A stretch of DNA of 64,000 nucleotides from Planctomycetota bacterium (lineage in GTDB: Bacteria > Planctomycetota > GCA-002687715 > DRQF01), in the NCBI GenBank assembly GCA_020639295.1, contig JACKGY010000004.1, positions 248,001 to 312,000 of the forward strand, in the 5' to 3' direction. Below, piece after piece: positions 16,667 to 27,813 of this stretch (positions are counted from its first letter, which is position 1; the number at the start of each line of letters is the position of its first letter). A model generated the notes under the pieces. The model was not told the DNA's origin and did not search any database. It worked only from the letters and a program-made list of their open reading frames with translations. The position numbers and the translations under genes were made by a program.

Positions 16667-17458
16667 ATGACTGATTCGCTGGACGGCAAGATGACGGCCC
16701 GCCTCGACTTCACGGGCACGAAGGTCTTCGTGACCGGAGGAACCCGAGGCATCGGACGTGCGATCGCCCTGGAGTTCGCCAAGTGCGGCGCCCAGGTGGC
16801 CGTGAACTACCTCCGCAACAAGAGCTCCGCCAACGAGACCCTCGCCGAGCTGAACCAGTACGGCAAGGGGCACCTCGCCGTGAAGGGCAACGTCGCCGAC
16901 GAGGAGAAGATCGTCGAGATGTTCGACCAGATTCGCGAGGCCTGGGGCGAACTGCACGTCCTGGTCTCCAACGCCGCCTCCGGTGTGCTCAAGCCGGCCA
17001 TGGAGATGACGATGAAGCACCTCCACTGGACCATGGACATCAACGCCGGCGCCATCCTGCCCCTCTCCCAGCACTTCGTCCGCCTGCTGCCCGAGGGCCG
17101 GCACGGCAACATCGTCGCCGTCTCCTCGCTGGGCGCCATCCGCGCCCTGCCGAACTACTTCGCCGTGGGTGCCTCCAAGGGCGCGCTCGAGAGCATGATC
17201 CGGCACCTGATGTACGAGTTGGCGCCGCGCGGCATCAACGTCAACGCGGTCTCCGCCGGCGTCGTCGACACCGAGGCCCTGGAGCACTTCCCGAATCGCG
17301 AGCAGATGCTGAGCGACGGTCTGGCGAAGACCCCCTCGGGCCGCCTGACCACCCCGCTCGACGTCGCCAACGCCGTCCTCTTCCTGTGCAGCCGCTACGC
17401 CACCCAGATCCACGGCCAGACCCTGGTCATCGACGGTGGCTCATCGGTCGTCGCCTGA
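16667..17458 (+). CDS. fabL: Enoyl-[acyl-carrier-protein] reductase, FabL type
   Basis: A 263-residue short-chain dehydrogenase. The nucleotide motif is VTGGTRGIGRAIA. The active site is YFAVGASK, with Tyr and Lys separated by six residues as in FabI/FabL rather than the usual three. The C-terminal part (NAVSAGVVDTEALEHFPNRE and GQTLVIDGGSS) closely follows Bacillus FabL. It should perform the last reduction of fatty-acid elongation with NADPH. ATG 16667 is preferred over 16661 because GGAG is 7 bases away instead of one. An upstream TAGAAT at about 16631 may be the -10 box. Confidence 0.88.
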   Translation: MTDSLDGKMTARLDFTGTKVFVTGGTRGIGRAIALEFAKCGAQVAVNYLRNKSSANETLAELNQYGKGHLAVKGNVADEEKIVEMFDQIREAWGELHVLVSNAASGVLKPAMEMTMKHLHWTMDINAGAILPLSQHFVRLLPEGRHGNIVAVSSLGAIRALPNYFAVGASKGALESMIRHLMYELAPRGINVNAVSAGVVDTEALEHFPNREQMLSDGLAKTPSGRLTTPLDVANAVLFLCSRYATQIHGQTLVIDGGSSVVA

Positions 17459-17482
17459 AGAACGGTCGCCTGGAGACCTAGC

Positions 17483-18313
17483 GTGACCGAGATCACCATC
17501 GCGCACAGCCCGGACACCGACGACGTCTTCATGTTCTGGGCGATCGCCGAGGGGCGACTCGATACCGGCGATCGGGCCTACGCCCTCCTGGCCGAGGACA
17601 TCGAGGTCCTGAACCGCGCCGCCATGGGGGGGCGCTACGAGGTCACCGCCATCTCCTTCGGCGCCTATCCGGTTCTCAGCCAGCGCTATGCGATCCTGGA
17701 CAGCGGCGCCAGCATCGGTGACGGCTATGGCCCCGTGCTGGTGGCGCGTGACGACCTGCGGCGCGATCAGCTTCGCGGCCGACGCATCGCCATTCCCGGC
17801 GAGCTGACCACGGCGCACCTGGCCGCGCGCCTCGCCTTGCCCGACTTCGAGGCGGTCGAGATGCCCTTCAAGGCGATCGGTCCCGCGGTGGTCGCCGGGG
17901 AGGTCAGCGCCGGGCTCCTGATCCACGAGGGCCAGCTCACCTGGCGTGAGCTGGGTCTGGTCAAGCTCCTCGACCTCGGCGCCTGGTGGCAGGAACGTCA
18001 CGACCTGCCCCTGCCGCTGGGCGGCAACGCCGTGCGCCGCGATCTCGGCCCGGAGCTGATGCGGGCCGTGGCCGACGACTGCCGCCGGAGCATCGAGATG
18101 GCCCGCGCGCAGCTCGACGAGGCCCTGGCCTGGACCCAGGAGCGCTGCCCCGGGCTCGATCTGGATGGTGGCAAGCGCTACCTCGAGATGTACGTGAACG
18201 ACGAGACCGTGGCGATGTCGCCCCGGACCCGCGAAGGTCTCGCGCGCCTCTACCGCGAGGCGGCCGGCCGCGGCTTCGTTCCCCGCGATCTGCCACTCGA
18301 CATCGTCTCCTGA
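17483..18313 (+). CDS. mqnD: 1,4-dihydroxy-6-naphthoate synthase (futalosine pathway)
   Basis: A 276-residue protein of the MqnA/MqnD family; the opening ITIAHSPDTDDVFMFWAI matches MqnD, which converts cyclic dehypoxanthinyl futalosine to 1,4-dihydroxy-6-naphthoate in menaquinone synthesis. Other family features are ITAISFGAYP-type (VTAISFGAYP), DGYGPVLV and LLIHEGQLTW. The GTG at 17483 follows GGAG. No other mqn gene is in the window, which is usual because these genes are often scattered. Confidence 0.9.
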   Translation: MTEITIAHSPDTDDVFMFWAIAEGRLDTGDRAYALLAEDIEVLNRAAMGGRYEVTAISFGAYPVLSQRYAILDSGASIGDGYGPVLVARDDLRRDQLRGRRIAIPGELTTAHLAARLALPDFEAVEMPFKAIGPAVVAGEVSAGLLIHEGQLTWRELGLVKLLDLGAWWQERHDLPLPLGGNAVRRDLGPELMRAVADDCRRSIEMARAQLDEALAWTQERCPGLDLDGGKRYLEMYVNDETVAMSPRTREGLARLYREAAGRGFVPRDLPLDIVS

Positions 18314-18366
18314 AATCGCGGCCCGGGCCGCCGGCGTCGCGTCGTTGCCGGCCTTCGCGCCGCGGC

Positions 18367-21108
<2,742 letters not shown>

Positions 21109-21166
21109 GGAGATCTTCTCCGTGCCGGGCGCGTGTCGATGTCGCGACGAGGGCGACGTCAGCGGA

Positions 21167-22213
21167 TCACTGGGGCTCGTGCTCCGGCATCCGACCGGTC
21201 CGCACGCGTTCGATGTCCGACTCCACCATGCGGCGGACCAGCTCCTCGAAGGAGACCTCGGGCTTCCAGCCCAGGCGCTCCCCCGCCTTGGCGGGGCGGC
21301 CGAGCAGGAGGTCGACTTCCGCCGGGCGCCAGAAGTCACGTGACACCGAGACCAGCTTGCGGCCGGTCTTGCGGCAGTGCCCGACCTCGTCGATGCCCTC
21401 GCCCTGCCAGTCGATGTCGATGCCGGCCGCGGCGGCGGCGGCATTGACGAAGTCGCGAACCGAGTGGGTCCGGCCCGAGGCGATGACGTAGTCGTCCGGC
21501 TGGTCCTGCTGCATCATCAGCCAGGCGGCGCGCATGTAGTCGCCGGCGAAGCCCCAATCACGCTGCGCGTTGAGGTTGCCCAGCACCAGCTCGCCCTCGC
21601 CCGTGACCCGGATCCGCGCCAGCGCCGCGGTGATCTTGCGGGTGACGAATTCGAGACCGCGGAGCGGCGACTCGTGATTGAAGAGGATGCCCGAGACCGT
21701 GAACATGCCCTGCGACTCGCGATGATTGACCGTCATCCAGTGAGCGAAGAGCTTGGCGACACCATAGGGACTGCGCGGGTAGAAGGGCGTCGCCTCGTCC
21801 TGCGGCACCGCCTGCACCTTGCCGAACATCTCCGAGGTCGAGGCCTGGTACATCCTGATCTTCGGGTCGACGATCTTGATCGCCTCGAGAAGGCGCGCCA
21901 CGCCGATGCCATCGACGTCGCAGGTGTAGAGGGGCTGCTCGAAGGAGACGCCGACGAAGCTCTGCGCCGCGAGGTTGTAGATCTCGTCGGGACGGAACTT
22001 GTCGAGCGTGCGCAGGATGTTGTTGTACTCCGAGAGCTCGAAGGGGACGAACTGGACCTTGTCGTGAACGCCCAGCTCCTTCAATCGCCAGGTGGTGATG
22101 GACGCGCTGCGCCGGTAGGCACCCACGACCTCGTAACCCTGGTCATGAAGGAGGCGGGCCAGGTAGGCACCGTCCTGTCCCGTGATGCCGGTGATCAAGG
22201 CCTTCTTCGCCAT
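21167..22213 (-). CDS. gmd: GDP-mannose 4,6-dehydratase
   Basis: A 348-residue extended SDR enzyme making GDP-4-keto-6-deoxymannose, precursor of fucose, rhamnose and related surface sugars. The NADP motif is ITGITGQDGAYLARLL; catalytic features are STSEMFG and YPRSPYGVAK with the Tyr-Lys pair. VDLLLGRPAKAGERLGW in the C-terminal part is typical. AAGGGAG precedes the ATG. No fcl/rmd partner is adjacent, so the final sugar is unknown. Confidence 0.93.
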   Translation of the reverse strand: MAKKALITGITGQDGAYLARLLHDQGYEVVGAYRRSASITTWRLKELGVHDKVQFVPFELSEYNNILRTLDKFRPDEIYNLAAQSFVGVSFEQPLYTCDVDGIGVARLLEAIKIVDPKIRMYQASTSEMFGKVQAVPQDEATPFYPRSPYGVAKLFAHWMTVNHRESQGMFTVSGILFNHESPLRGLEFVTRKITAALARIRVTGEGELVLGNLNAQRDWGFAGDYMRAAWLMMQQDQPDDYVIASGRTHSVRDFVNAAAAAAGIDIDWQGEGIDEVGHCRKTGRKLVSVSRDFWRPAEVDLLLGRPAKAGERLGWKPEVSFEELVRRMVESDIERVRTGRMPEHEPQ

Positions 22214-22323
22214 CTCGAACTCCCTTCGCTCGGCCGTCGCCTGATCGCGAGCGGCGCGGGCCGATTCTAAAGTCCGCGCCCGGCGGGCGGAACCACCCAG
22301 CCCGCTCCGACCGGAAATGCGAA

Positions 22324-22354
22324 CGGGGCCCGCGATCGGTGATCGCGAGCCCCG
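22324..22354 (-). terminator. Terminator of the acyl-CoA dehydrogenase gene
   Basis: A 14-bp stem with one mismatch (CGGGGCCCGCGATC / GATCGCGAGCCCCG) and a 3-base loop lies 46 bases past the stop at 22400. On the minus strand it is followed by TTCGCATTT. Confidence 0.7.
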
Positions 22355-22399
22355 CTTCTTGCCCTCCGGACCGGGCCGGCGGGTCGGATCGAGCCGATC

Positions 22400-23617
22400 T
22401 CAGCCCTCGTAGACCATCTGGTCCTCTTCGGGGATGTAGGCGGAGAGGTGGGTGAGAGCCTCGGCCTCCTTCAGGATGCCGCGGGCGACCACGATGCGCT
22501 GGACCTGGTTCGTGCCCTCGTAGATCTGGGTGATCTTGGCGTCGCGCATGAACTTCTCGATCGGATAGTCACGCATGAAGCCATAGCCGCCGAAGATCTG
22601 GACCGCGTCGGTGGTCACCTTCATGGCCACGTCGGTGCTGAAGAGCTTGGCCATGGCCGCCACCTTCGAGGTGTTGGGCAGGCCGGCGTCGAGCATCCGG
22701 GCGCAGGAGTAGACCAGCTGGCGCGCGGCCTCGGTCTGGGTCGCCATGTCGGCGAGCATCTTCTGGACCATCTGGAACGAGGCGATCGACTGGCCGAACT
22801 GCTGCCGCCGCTGGGCGTAGACCGTCGCCAGGTCGAGCGCGCCCTGGGCGCAGCCCATGCCCTGGGCGGCGACGCCCGGGCGGGCGCGGTCGAGGGTCAT
22901 CATGGCATGCTTGAAACCCTGGCCGAGCTTGCCGCCGAGGAGGCGGTCCTCGCCGACCTCGACGCCGTCGAAGACGGTCTCGACCACCGGCACGGCGCGG
23001 ATGCCCATCTTGTCCTCGACCTTGCCGATCGAGAAGCCGGGCATGTCCTTCTCGACGATGAAGGCCGAGATGCGGCGCGAACGGCTCTCGGGATCGGTGA
23101 CCGCGAAGACGGTGTAGAAGTCGGCGGCGCCGCCGTTGGTGGTCCACTTCTTCTCGCCGTGGATCTTCCACTTGCCCTCGCCACTGGCCACGGCGCGGAC
23201 CTTCAGGCCCTGGGCGTCGGAGCCGGCCGTCTTCTCGCTGAGGCAGAAGGCGACCAGCTTCTCGCCGGAGGCGATCCGCGGCAGGAAGCGCTGCTTCTGC
23301 TCCTCGGTGCCACCGACCAGGATCGGGAAGGAACCGAGCGCGTTGACCGCGAAGAGCACGCCGATGGCCGGGTCGGCCTTGGAGATCTCCTCGACCACGA
23401 TGCAGAGGTTCAGGACCGGCGTCTCGCCGGCTTCACCGCCGTACTCCTTGGGGATCCAGACCTTCATCAGCCCGGCCGCGGCCAGGGCGTCGCGGATCTC
23501 CCAGGGGTACTCCTGGAGGTCGTCGTACTTCTTGGACAGAGGACGGACGACCTTCTCGGCGACGTCACGCGCCTTCTGACGCCACATCGCGTTCTCAGCG
23601 GTATCCAGAGCGGACAT
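22400..23617 (-). CDS. Acyl-CoA dehydrogenase
   Basis: A 405-residue FAD enzyme that introduces the 2,3 double bond into acyl-CoAs. CLSEKTAGSDAQGLK and WTTNGGAADFYTVFA are FAD/substrate-binding motifs. The catalytic Glu lies in IYEGTNQVQRIVVARGIL near the C-terminus. PVVETVFDGVEV and ARPGVAAQGMG are also typical of short/branched-chain ACADs. AAAGGAG precedes the ATG. Chain-length preference cannot be told; with the branched-chain dehydrogenase operon downstream, isovaleryl- or isobutyryl-CoA is one possibility. Confidence 0.9.
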   Translation of the reverse strand: MSALDTAENAMWRQKARDVAEKVVRPLSKKYDDLQEYPWEIRDALAAAGLMKVWIPKEYGGEAGETPVLNLCIVVEEISKADPAIGVLFAVNALGSFPILVGGTEEQKQRFLPRIASGEKLVAFCLSEKTAGSDAQGLKVRAVASGEGKWKIHGEKKWTTNGGAADFYTVFAVTDPESRSRRISAFIVEKDMPGFSIGKVEDKMGIRAVPVVETVFDGVEVGEDRLLGGKLGQGFKHAMMTLDRARPGVAAQGMGCAQGALDLATVYAQRRQQFGQSIASFQMVQKMLADMATQTEAARQLVYSCARMLDAGLPNTSKVAAMAKLFSTDVAMKVTTDAVQIFGGYGFMRDYPIEKFMRDAKITQIYEGTNQVQRIVVARGILKEAEALTHLSAYIPEEDQMVYEG

Positions 23618-23871
23618 GGTCTCTCCTTTGCTCGATTCGATTCGGTCCCGGGCGAGAGGGAGCCGGCGCGGCCCTCGGGGGCCGCGAGCGTCGGCAGGTA
23701 TCCCTCTTCCAGGCTGCCGGAAGGACCGGATTCTATCTCCCGCGGCCTGGGATCAGAAGACGGCCGGGGCAAATGGGACGAGCGTGACGAGAACGGCTCT
23801 CAACGGCCACCTGCCCGGCGATCGGGTGTCGTGCTGGCGGCCGCAGAGAGTCTCTCCGTCCATGTGGCCGT

Positions 23872-25611
23872 TCAGGGCGTCATCAGGAACTCGAGGGCAT
23901 TCGAGCTGGTGACGATCGGTTGGACCTGGATCACCTGGACCTGCAGGCGCAGGCCGGCGAGCGCCGGGTCCTGTCGGCTCAGGTTGGGCACCAGGAGGAA
24001 ACCGCCGGGATCGAAATTGAAGTAGAAGGCCTGGGGATTGAAGACCGGGTCGAGGTCGACGAGAAGCGGCAGGTAGCCCCAGACCACCTCGTCATGGTAG
24101 CCCGTGCTGGTGATGACGACGCCCTGGCCGCCCGGGAAACCGAGGTCGCAGAGCATCGTTCCGGTCACCGACTGCGGATTGGCGCCGTCCAGAATCCAGT
24201 GGAGCCCGAGCCCATGCGTGAGGCCCTGGTATTCGACTCTCGGGCGGACGGGGCCGGCGCCGGCGTAGAACTGGACCGTTCCCGATCCCCCGAGCGGGAA
24301 CGACGACCAGGGGCCGGGAGTCACGTGCGTGGCCGTGACGAAGTCGTCGCAGCCGTCGCCGTCCAGGTCGCCCAGAGCGGCGACCTTCTTCCCGAGCGGC
24401 AAGAAGAAGTAGGCTCTGGGCTCCACGATCGACTCGATGTCGAGCCCGGTCGCGCCCGAGACCACGCGCATGATCCAAGGCGAGAGGGTGTCCACCGCGA
24501 TCAGATCCTTCTTGCCGTCGCCGTCGTAATCGCCGGCCTCCTGCAGGAACTCGCCGAGGTACTGCTGAGAGGTCGATCCCTGGCGCTGGAAGACCTGGCT
24601 GCCGGTCAACGTGGAGAAGGCCCGGATGATGCCGCATTGGCTGACGGTCGCCGAGGAGTAGAGCCACGCCCCGGCGGCGAAGTCGTCGTGCCCGTCGCCA
24701 TCCAGGTCGCTCAACCCGACGAGCGAGCGCCCCAACCTCTCGCCGGGGGTGGCGCCGAAGACCTTGTAGATCAGCGTTCCGGTCGCGCCCGAGAACAGCG
24801 AGATCGAACCAGCTTCGCTGGCCTCGTAGGGATCGCTCAGGAGGAAGTCGTCGGCGAGGTCGCCGTCGACGTCGCCGACCCCGAGCATCGCGGCGCCCAG
24901 GCCGGACCCGCTGCCGGGCCCCAACAGGCTGTAGAGCAGGGCGCCCGTGCTGCCGGAATGGAAGTCGATACGGGCCAGGACCGCGGGCGCCGGAAGCACG
25001 TTTAAGGCCGACATGCCGACGGCGAAGTCGCGGACGCCATCGAGGTCGAGGTCGCCGAGGACCGTGACGCCACCTTGCGCGAAGTAGCTCGTGTTAAGCG
25101 GTCCGGCGAGCGCGTAGAGGATGCCGCCGTTGAGGCCGGAGTAGGCCCGGAGGAAGTAGGTCATGGTGGTCGGGTTGGAATGGCCGGTGATCAGGTAGTC
25201 GCCGTAGCCGTCGCCGTCCAGATCACCCGGGCTGGCGATCGAGAGCCCGAGTTTCTCATTCGGGTTCAGCCCGTAGACCTGCCAGAGCAGGGTCTGGCCG
25301 GCCGAAGAGAAGACCCGCACCGTGCCGTTCGAGGTCATGGCGTTGCTGAGGTAGGGCGAGCTGATGATCAGGTCGTTCAGGCCGTCGAGGTCGACGTCGC
25401 CGGCATTGGCCAGGGCGAAGCCGGTACCGGAACCGGCCTCGCCGAACCAGACCCCGGCGACCGCGGGATGCTGCGCCGCGAGCTCGTGCGATGCGATGAG
25501 GATGAGCAGGAGCGTCAAGATCGTGGCGCTGGTGAAAGGCCGGAAGCGCCAGCCGCGAGGGTGGCCGCGGCGGCTCGTCGTCGTCGCTCTCGACAAAGTG
25601 GTGCCGGTCAT
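23872..25611 (-). CDS. Exported FG-GAP beta-propeller protein, tandem copy 1
   Basis: A 579-residue exported protein. A signal peptide (ILTLLLILIASHELAAQ) is followed by seven FG-GAP repeats with Ca-binding DxDGDG loops (for example GDLDGDGYGDYLITG, SDLDGDGHDDFAAGA), predicting a seven-bladed integrin-type propeller. It ends in a C-terminal domain of about 120 residues (GLGLHWILDGANPQSV to SSNALEFLMTP) shared with other exported proteins here. The ATG at 25611 has GGAAGGAG. It is one of three tandem paralogues; adhesion or surface display is likely, ligand unknown. The 254-base gap before the acyl-CoA dehydrogenase gene holds one GC hairpin (23668-23685) and nothing else I recognise. Confidence 0.85.
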   Translation of the reverse strand: MTGTTLSRATTTSRRGHPRGWRFRPFTSATILTLLLILIASHELAAQHPAVAGVWFGEAGSGTGFALANAGDVDLDGLNDLIISSPYLSNAMTSNGTVRVFSSAGQTLLWQVYGLNPNEKLGLSIASPGDLDGDGYGDYLITGHSNPTTMTYFLRAYSGLNGGILYALAGPLNTSYFAQGGVTVLGDLDLDGVRDFAVGMSALNVLPAPAVLARIDFHSGSTGALLYSLLGPGSGSGLGAAMLGVGDVDGDLADDFLLSDPYEASEAGSISLFSGATGTLIYKVFGATPGERLGRSLVGLSDLDGDGHDDFAAGAWLYSSATVSQCGIIRAFSTLTGSQVFQRQGSTSQQYLGEFLQEAGDYDGDGKKDLIAVDTLSPWIMRVVSGATGLDIESIVEPRAYFFLPLGKKVAALGDLDGDGCDDFVTATHVTPGPWSSFPLGGSGTVQFYAGAGPVRPRVEYQGLTHGLGLHWILDGANPQSVTGTMLCDLGFPGGQGVVITSTGYHDEVVWGYLPLLVDLDPVFNPQAFYFNFDPGGFLLVPNLSRQDPALAGLRLQVQVIQVQPIVTSSNALEFLMTP

Positions 25612-25694
25612 GACGGACTCCTTCCCTGGGTCGTCGTTCCTGGCTGCGCTCGAAGACGGGCAGGGGGTCTCGTCACGCCGCCCACGCCGACCGG

Positions 25695-25700
25695 ATCCTA
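25695..25700 (-). promoter_or_regulatory. Conserved -10-like box upstream of FG-GAP copy 1
   Basis: TAGGAT on the minus strand, within CGAGCCTTGGTAGGATCC, 84 bases before the ATG. The same block recurs at the same distance before copies 2 and 3. No good -35 is seen. Confidence 0.45.
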
Positions 25701-25764
25701 CCAAGGCTCGCCCTGAGCATGGATGTCGGGCCGAGATTCTCCGGCTCTCCACCGAGACGAGAAC

Positions 25765-25790
25765 GGGCCCGATCCGCGAGGATCGGGCCC
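25765..25790 (-). terminator. Terminator of FG-GAP copy 2
   Basis: A perfect 11-bp stem (GGGCCCGATCC / GGATCGGGCCC) with a GCGA loop, followed on the minus strand by GTTCTCGTCTC. Confidence 0.7.
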
Positions 25791-25875
25791 AGACCGGAAA
25801 TGGACCTGTCGGATTCGAGGCCTGGGTCTGTGGCCCTGCCACCTTCAGTTCACGAGCTTGCCTGCGCGCCGCCGT

Positions 25876-27612
25876 TCAGGGAGCCAGCAGGAACTCGAGG
25901 GCGTTCGAGCTGCTGACGATCGGCTGGTACTGAATCACCTGGACATGCAGGCGCAGGCCGGCGAGCGCCGGGTCCTGGCGGGTCAGGCCGGGCACGAAGA
26001 GGAAGCCGCCGGGATCGAAGTTGAAGTAGAAGGCCTGGGGATTGGAGGCCGGGTCGAGGTCGACGAGGAGCGGCAGGTAACCCCAGAGCGCCTCGTCATG
26101 GTAGCCCATGCTGGTGATGACGACGCCCTGGCCCCCCGGGAAACCGAGATCGCAGAGGAAGGTCCCGGTGATGGACTGCGGGTTGGCGCCATCCGGGATC
26201 CAGTGGAGCCCGAGCCCATGTGACAGGCCCTGGAACTCGACGCGTCGGCGGACGGGGCCGGTGCCGGTGTAGAGCTGGACGGTCCCCGATCCTACGAACT
26301 GGTAGAAGTGCCAGGGGCCGGGATACGCGGAGGAGGCGGTGACGAAGTCGTCGTAGCCGTCGCCGTCCAGGTCGCCCAGGGCCGCCGTCAGTCTCCCCGG
26401 GGGGGCGAAGCTGTAGATGGAGGGTATCTCGGTCGACTCGATGTCGACGCCGGTCGCGCCCGAGACGACGTGCATGGACCAGGGCGAGTGTCCGTCCACC
26501 GCGACCAGGTCCTTCTTGCCGTCGCCGTCGTAGTCGCCCACCGCCTGGAGGTAGCGGCCGAGCCATTGCTGGAATGTCGAACCCTGGCGCTGGAAGATCT
26601 GGCTCCCCGTCACCGAGGAGAAGGCCCGGATGGCGCCGCACAAGCTGGTGGTCGCCGACGAGTAGTTCATCGCCCCGGCGGCGAAGTCGACGTGTCCGTC
26701 GCCATCCAGATCGCTCAGGCCGGCGAGCGTCGTCCCCAGGTTCTCGCCAGGTGTCGTGCCGAAGATCTTGAGGATCTGCGTTCCGCTCGCGCCCGAGAAC
26801 AGCGTGATCGAACCGGCGTCGCCTGCCTCCCGGGGATCGCTCACCAGGAAGTCGCCGACGAGGTCGCCGTCCAGGTCGTCCACGCCGAGCATGGCGGAGC
26901 CGAAGTTGAAGCCGCCGCCGCTCCCCGACAGGCTGTAGAGCAGGGCGCCCGTGCCGCCGGAGTGGACGTCGACGCGGCCCTGGCCGAGAGGCGCGGAGGG
27001 CAGACTGATATCCACCACGCGAACGGCGAAGTCACGGGCGCCATCGAGGTCGAGGTCATCGAGGGTCGTGACGCCCTCTTGCGCGAAGTACTTCGTGCCT
27101 GTTGACCCGACGAGCGTGTAGAGGACGCTGCCGTCGAGGCCCGAGTAGGCGCGCAGGAAGTGCTCCATGGTGATCGGGTTCGCGAATCCGGTGATCAGGT
27201 AGTCGCCGAAGCCGTCGCCGTTCAGATCGCCCGGGCTGGCGATCGAGAGCCCGAGGTTCTCGTTCGGATTCAGACCGGAGACCTGCCAGAGCAGGGTCTG
27301 GCCGGCCGAGGAGAAGACGCGCACCACGCCGTTCCAGGTCATGCCCTGGTCGAGATAGGGCGAGCTGATGATCAGGTCGTCCAGACCGTCGAGGTCGACG
27401 TCGCCGGCGTTCGCCAGCGCGATTCCGGTGCCGGAGGCGGCCTCGCCGATCCAGACGGCGGCGACGGCGGGTTGCTGCGCCAGGGCCGGCCGCGCCGTGA
27501 CGATGACGGCAAGCAGGAATGTGAGGACGAGGAGCTGGCCGAATCGCCTGGGGTGGTGCCGGACGCCATCGGACGGCGCCTTCTCTTGCGCACATGGATC
27601 GGTGCAGGTCAT
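25876..27612 (-). CDS. Exported FG-GAP beta-propeller protein, tandem copy 2
   Basis: A 578-residue paralogue of the gene at 23872, with the same layout: signal peptide (QLLVLTFLLAVIVTARPALAQ), QPAVAAVWIGEAASGTG, seven FG-GAP repeats such as GDLNGDGFGDYLITG and GDYDGDGKKDLVAVD, and the shared C-terminal domain ending SSNALEFLLAP. The ribosome binding site and about 100 bases of upstream sequence are nearly the same as in copy 1, so the promoter, gene and terminator were duplicated as a unit. Confidence 0.85.
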   Translation of the reverse strand: MTCTDPCAQEKAPSDGVRHHPRRFGQLLVLTFLLAVIVTARPALAQQPAVAAVWIGEAASGTGIALANAGDVDLDGLDDLIISSPYLDQGMTWNGVVRVFSSAGQTLLWQVSGLNPNENLGLSIASPGDLNGDGFGDYLITGFANPITMEHFLRAYSGLDGSVLYTLVGSTGTKYFAQEGVTTLDDLDLDGARDFAVRVVDISLPSAPLGQGRVDVHSGGTGALLYSLSGSGGGFNFGSAMLGVDDLDGDLVGDFLVSDPREAGDAGSITLFSGASGTQILKIFGTTPGENLGTTLAGLSDLDGDGHVDFAAGAMNYSSATTSLCGAIRAFSSVTGSQIFQRQGSTFQQWLGRYLQAVGDYDGDGKKDLVAVDGHSPWSMHVVSGATGVDIESTEIPSIYSFAPPGRLTAALGDLDGDGYDDFVTASSAYPGPWHFYQFVGSGTVQLYTGTGPVRRRVEFQGLSHGLGLHWIPDGANPQSITGTFLCDLGFPGGQGVVITSMGYHDEALWGYLPLLVDLDPASNPQAFYFNFDPGGFLFVPGLTRQDPALAGLRLHVQVIQYQPIVSSSNALEFLLAP

Positions 27613-27694
27613 GACGGACTCCTTCCCTGGGTCGTCGTTCCTGGCTGCGCTCGCAGATCGGGTAGGGGTCTCGTCGGCCGCCCACGTCGGCGGG

Positions 27695-27700
27695 ATCCTA
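27695..27700 (-). promoter_or_regulatory. Conserved -10-like box upstream of FG-GAP copy 2
   Basis: TAGGAT within CGAGCCCTGGTAGGATCC on the minus strand, 83 bases before the ATG at 27612. Confidence 0.45.
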
Positions 27701-27763
27701 CCAGGGCTCGACACGGGAACCGAAGCCGGGCCGAGAATTCCAGGCTCCCCGCCGAATCGAAGT

Positions 27764-27791
27764 CTGGCCCGACTCCAAGGGGTCGGGCCAG
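27764..27791 (-). terminator. Terminator of FG-GAP copy 3
   Basis: A 13-bp stem with one G-T pair (CTGGCCCGACTCC) and a 2-base loop lies 23 bases after the stop of copy 3. Confidence 0.6.
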
Positions 27792-27813
27792 GACCTCGCC
27801 CACCCGCGAGAGT

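Noticed and set aside
21109..21444. N-terminal extension of the kinase by 112 residues
   Set aside because: It lies antiparallel-free but fully inside the gmd gene in another frame, is Arg/Ser/Pro-rich and has no ribosome binding site; the TTG at 21108 does.
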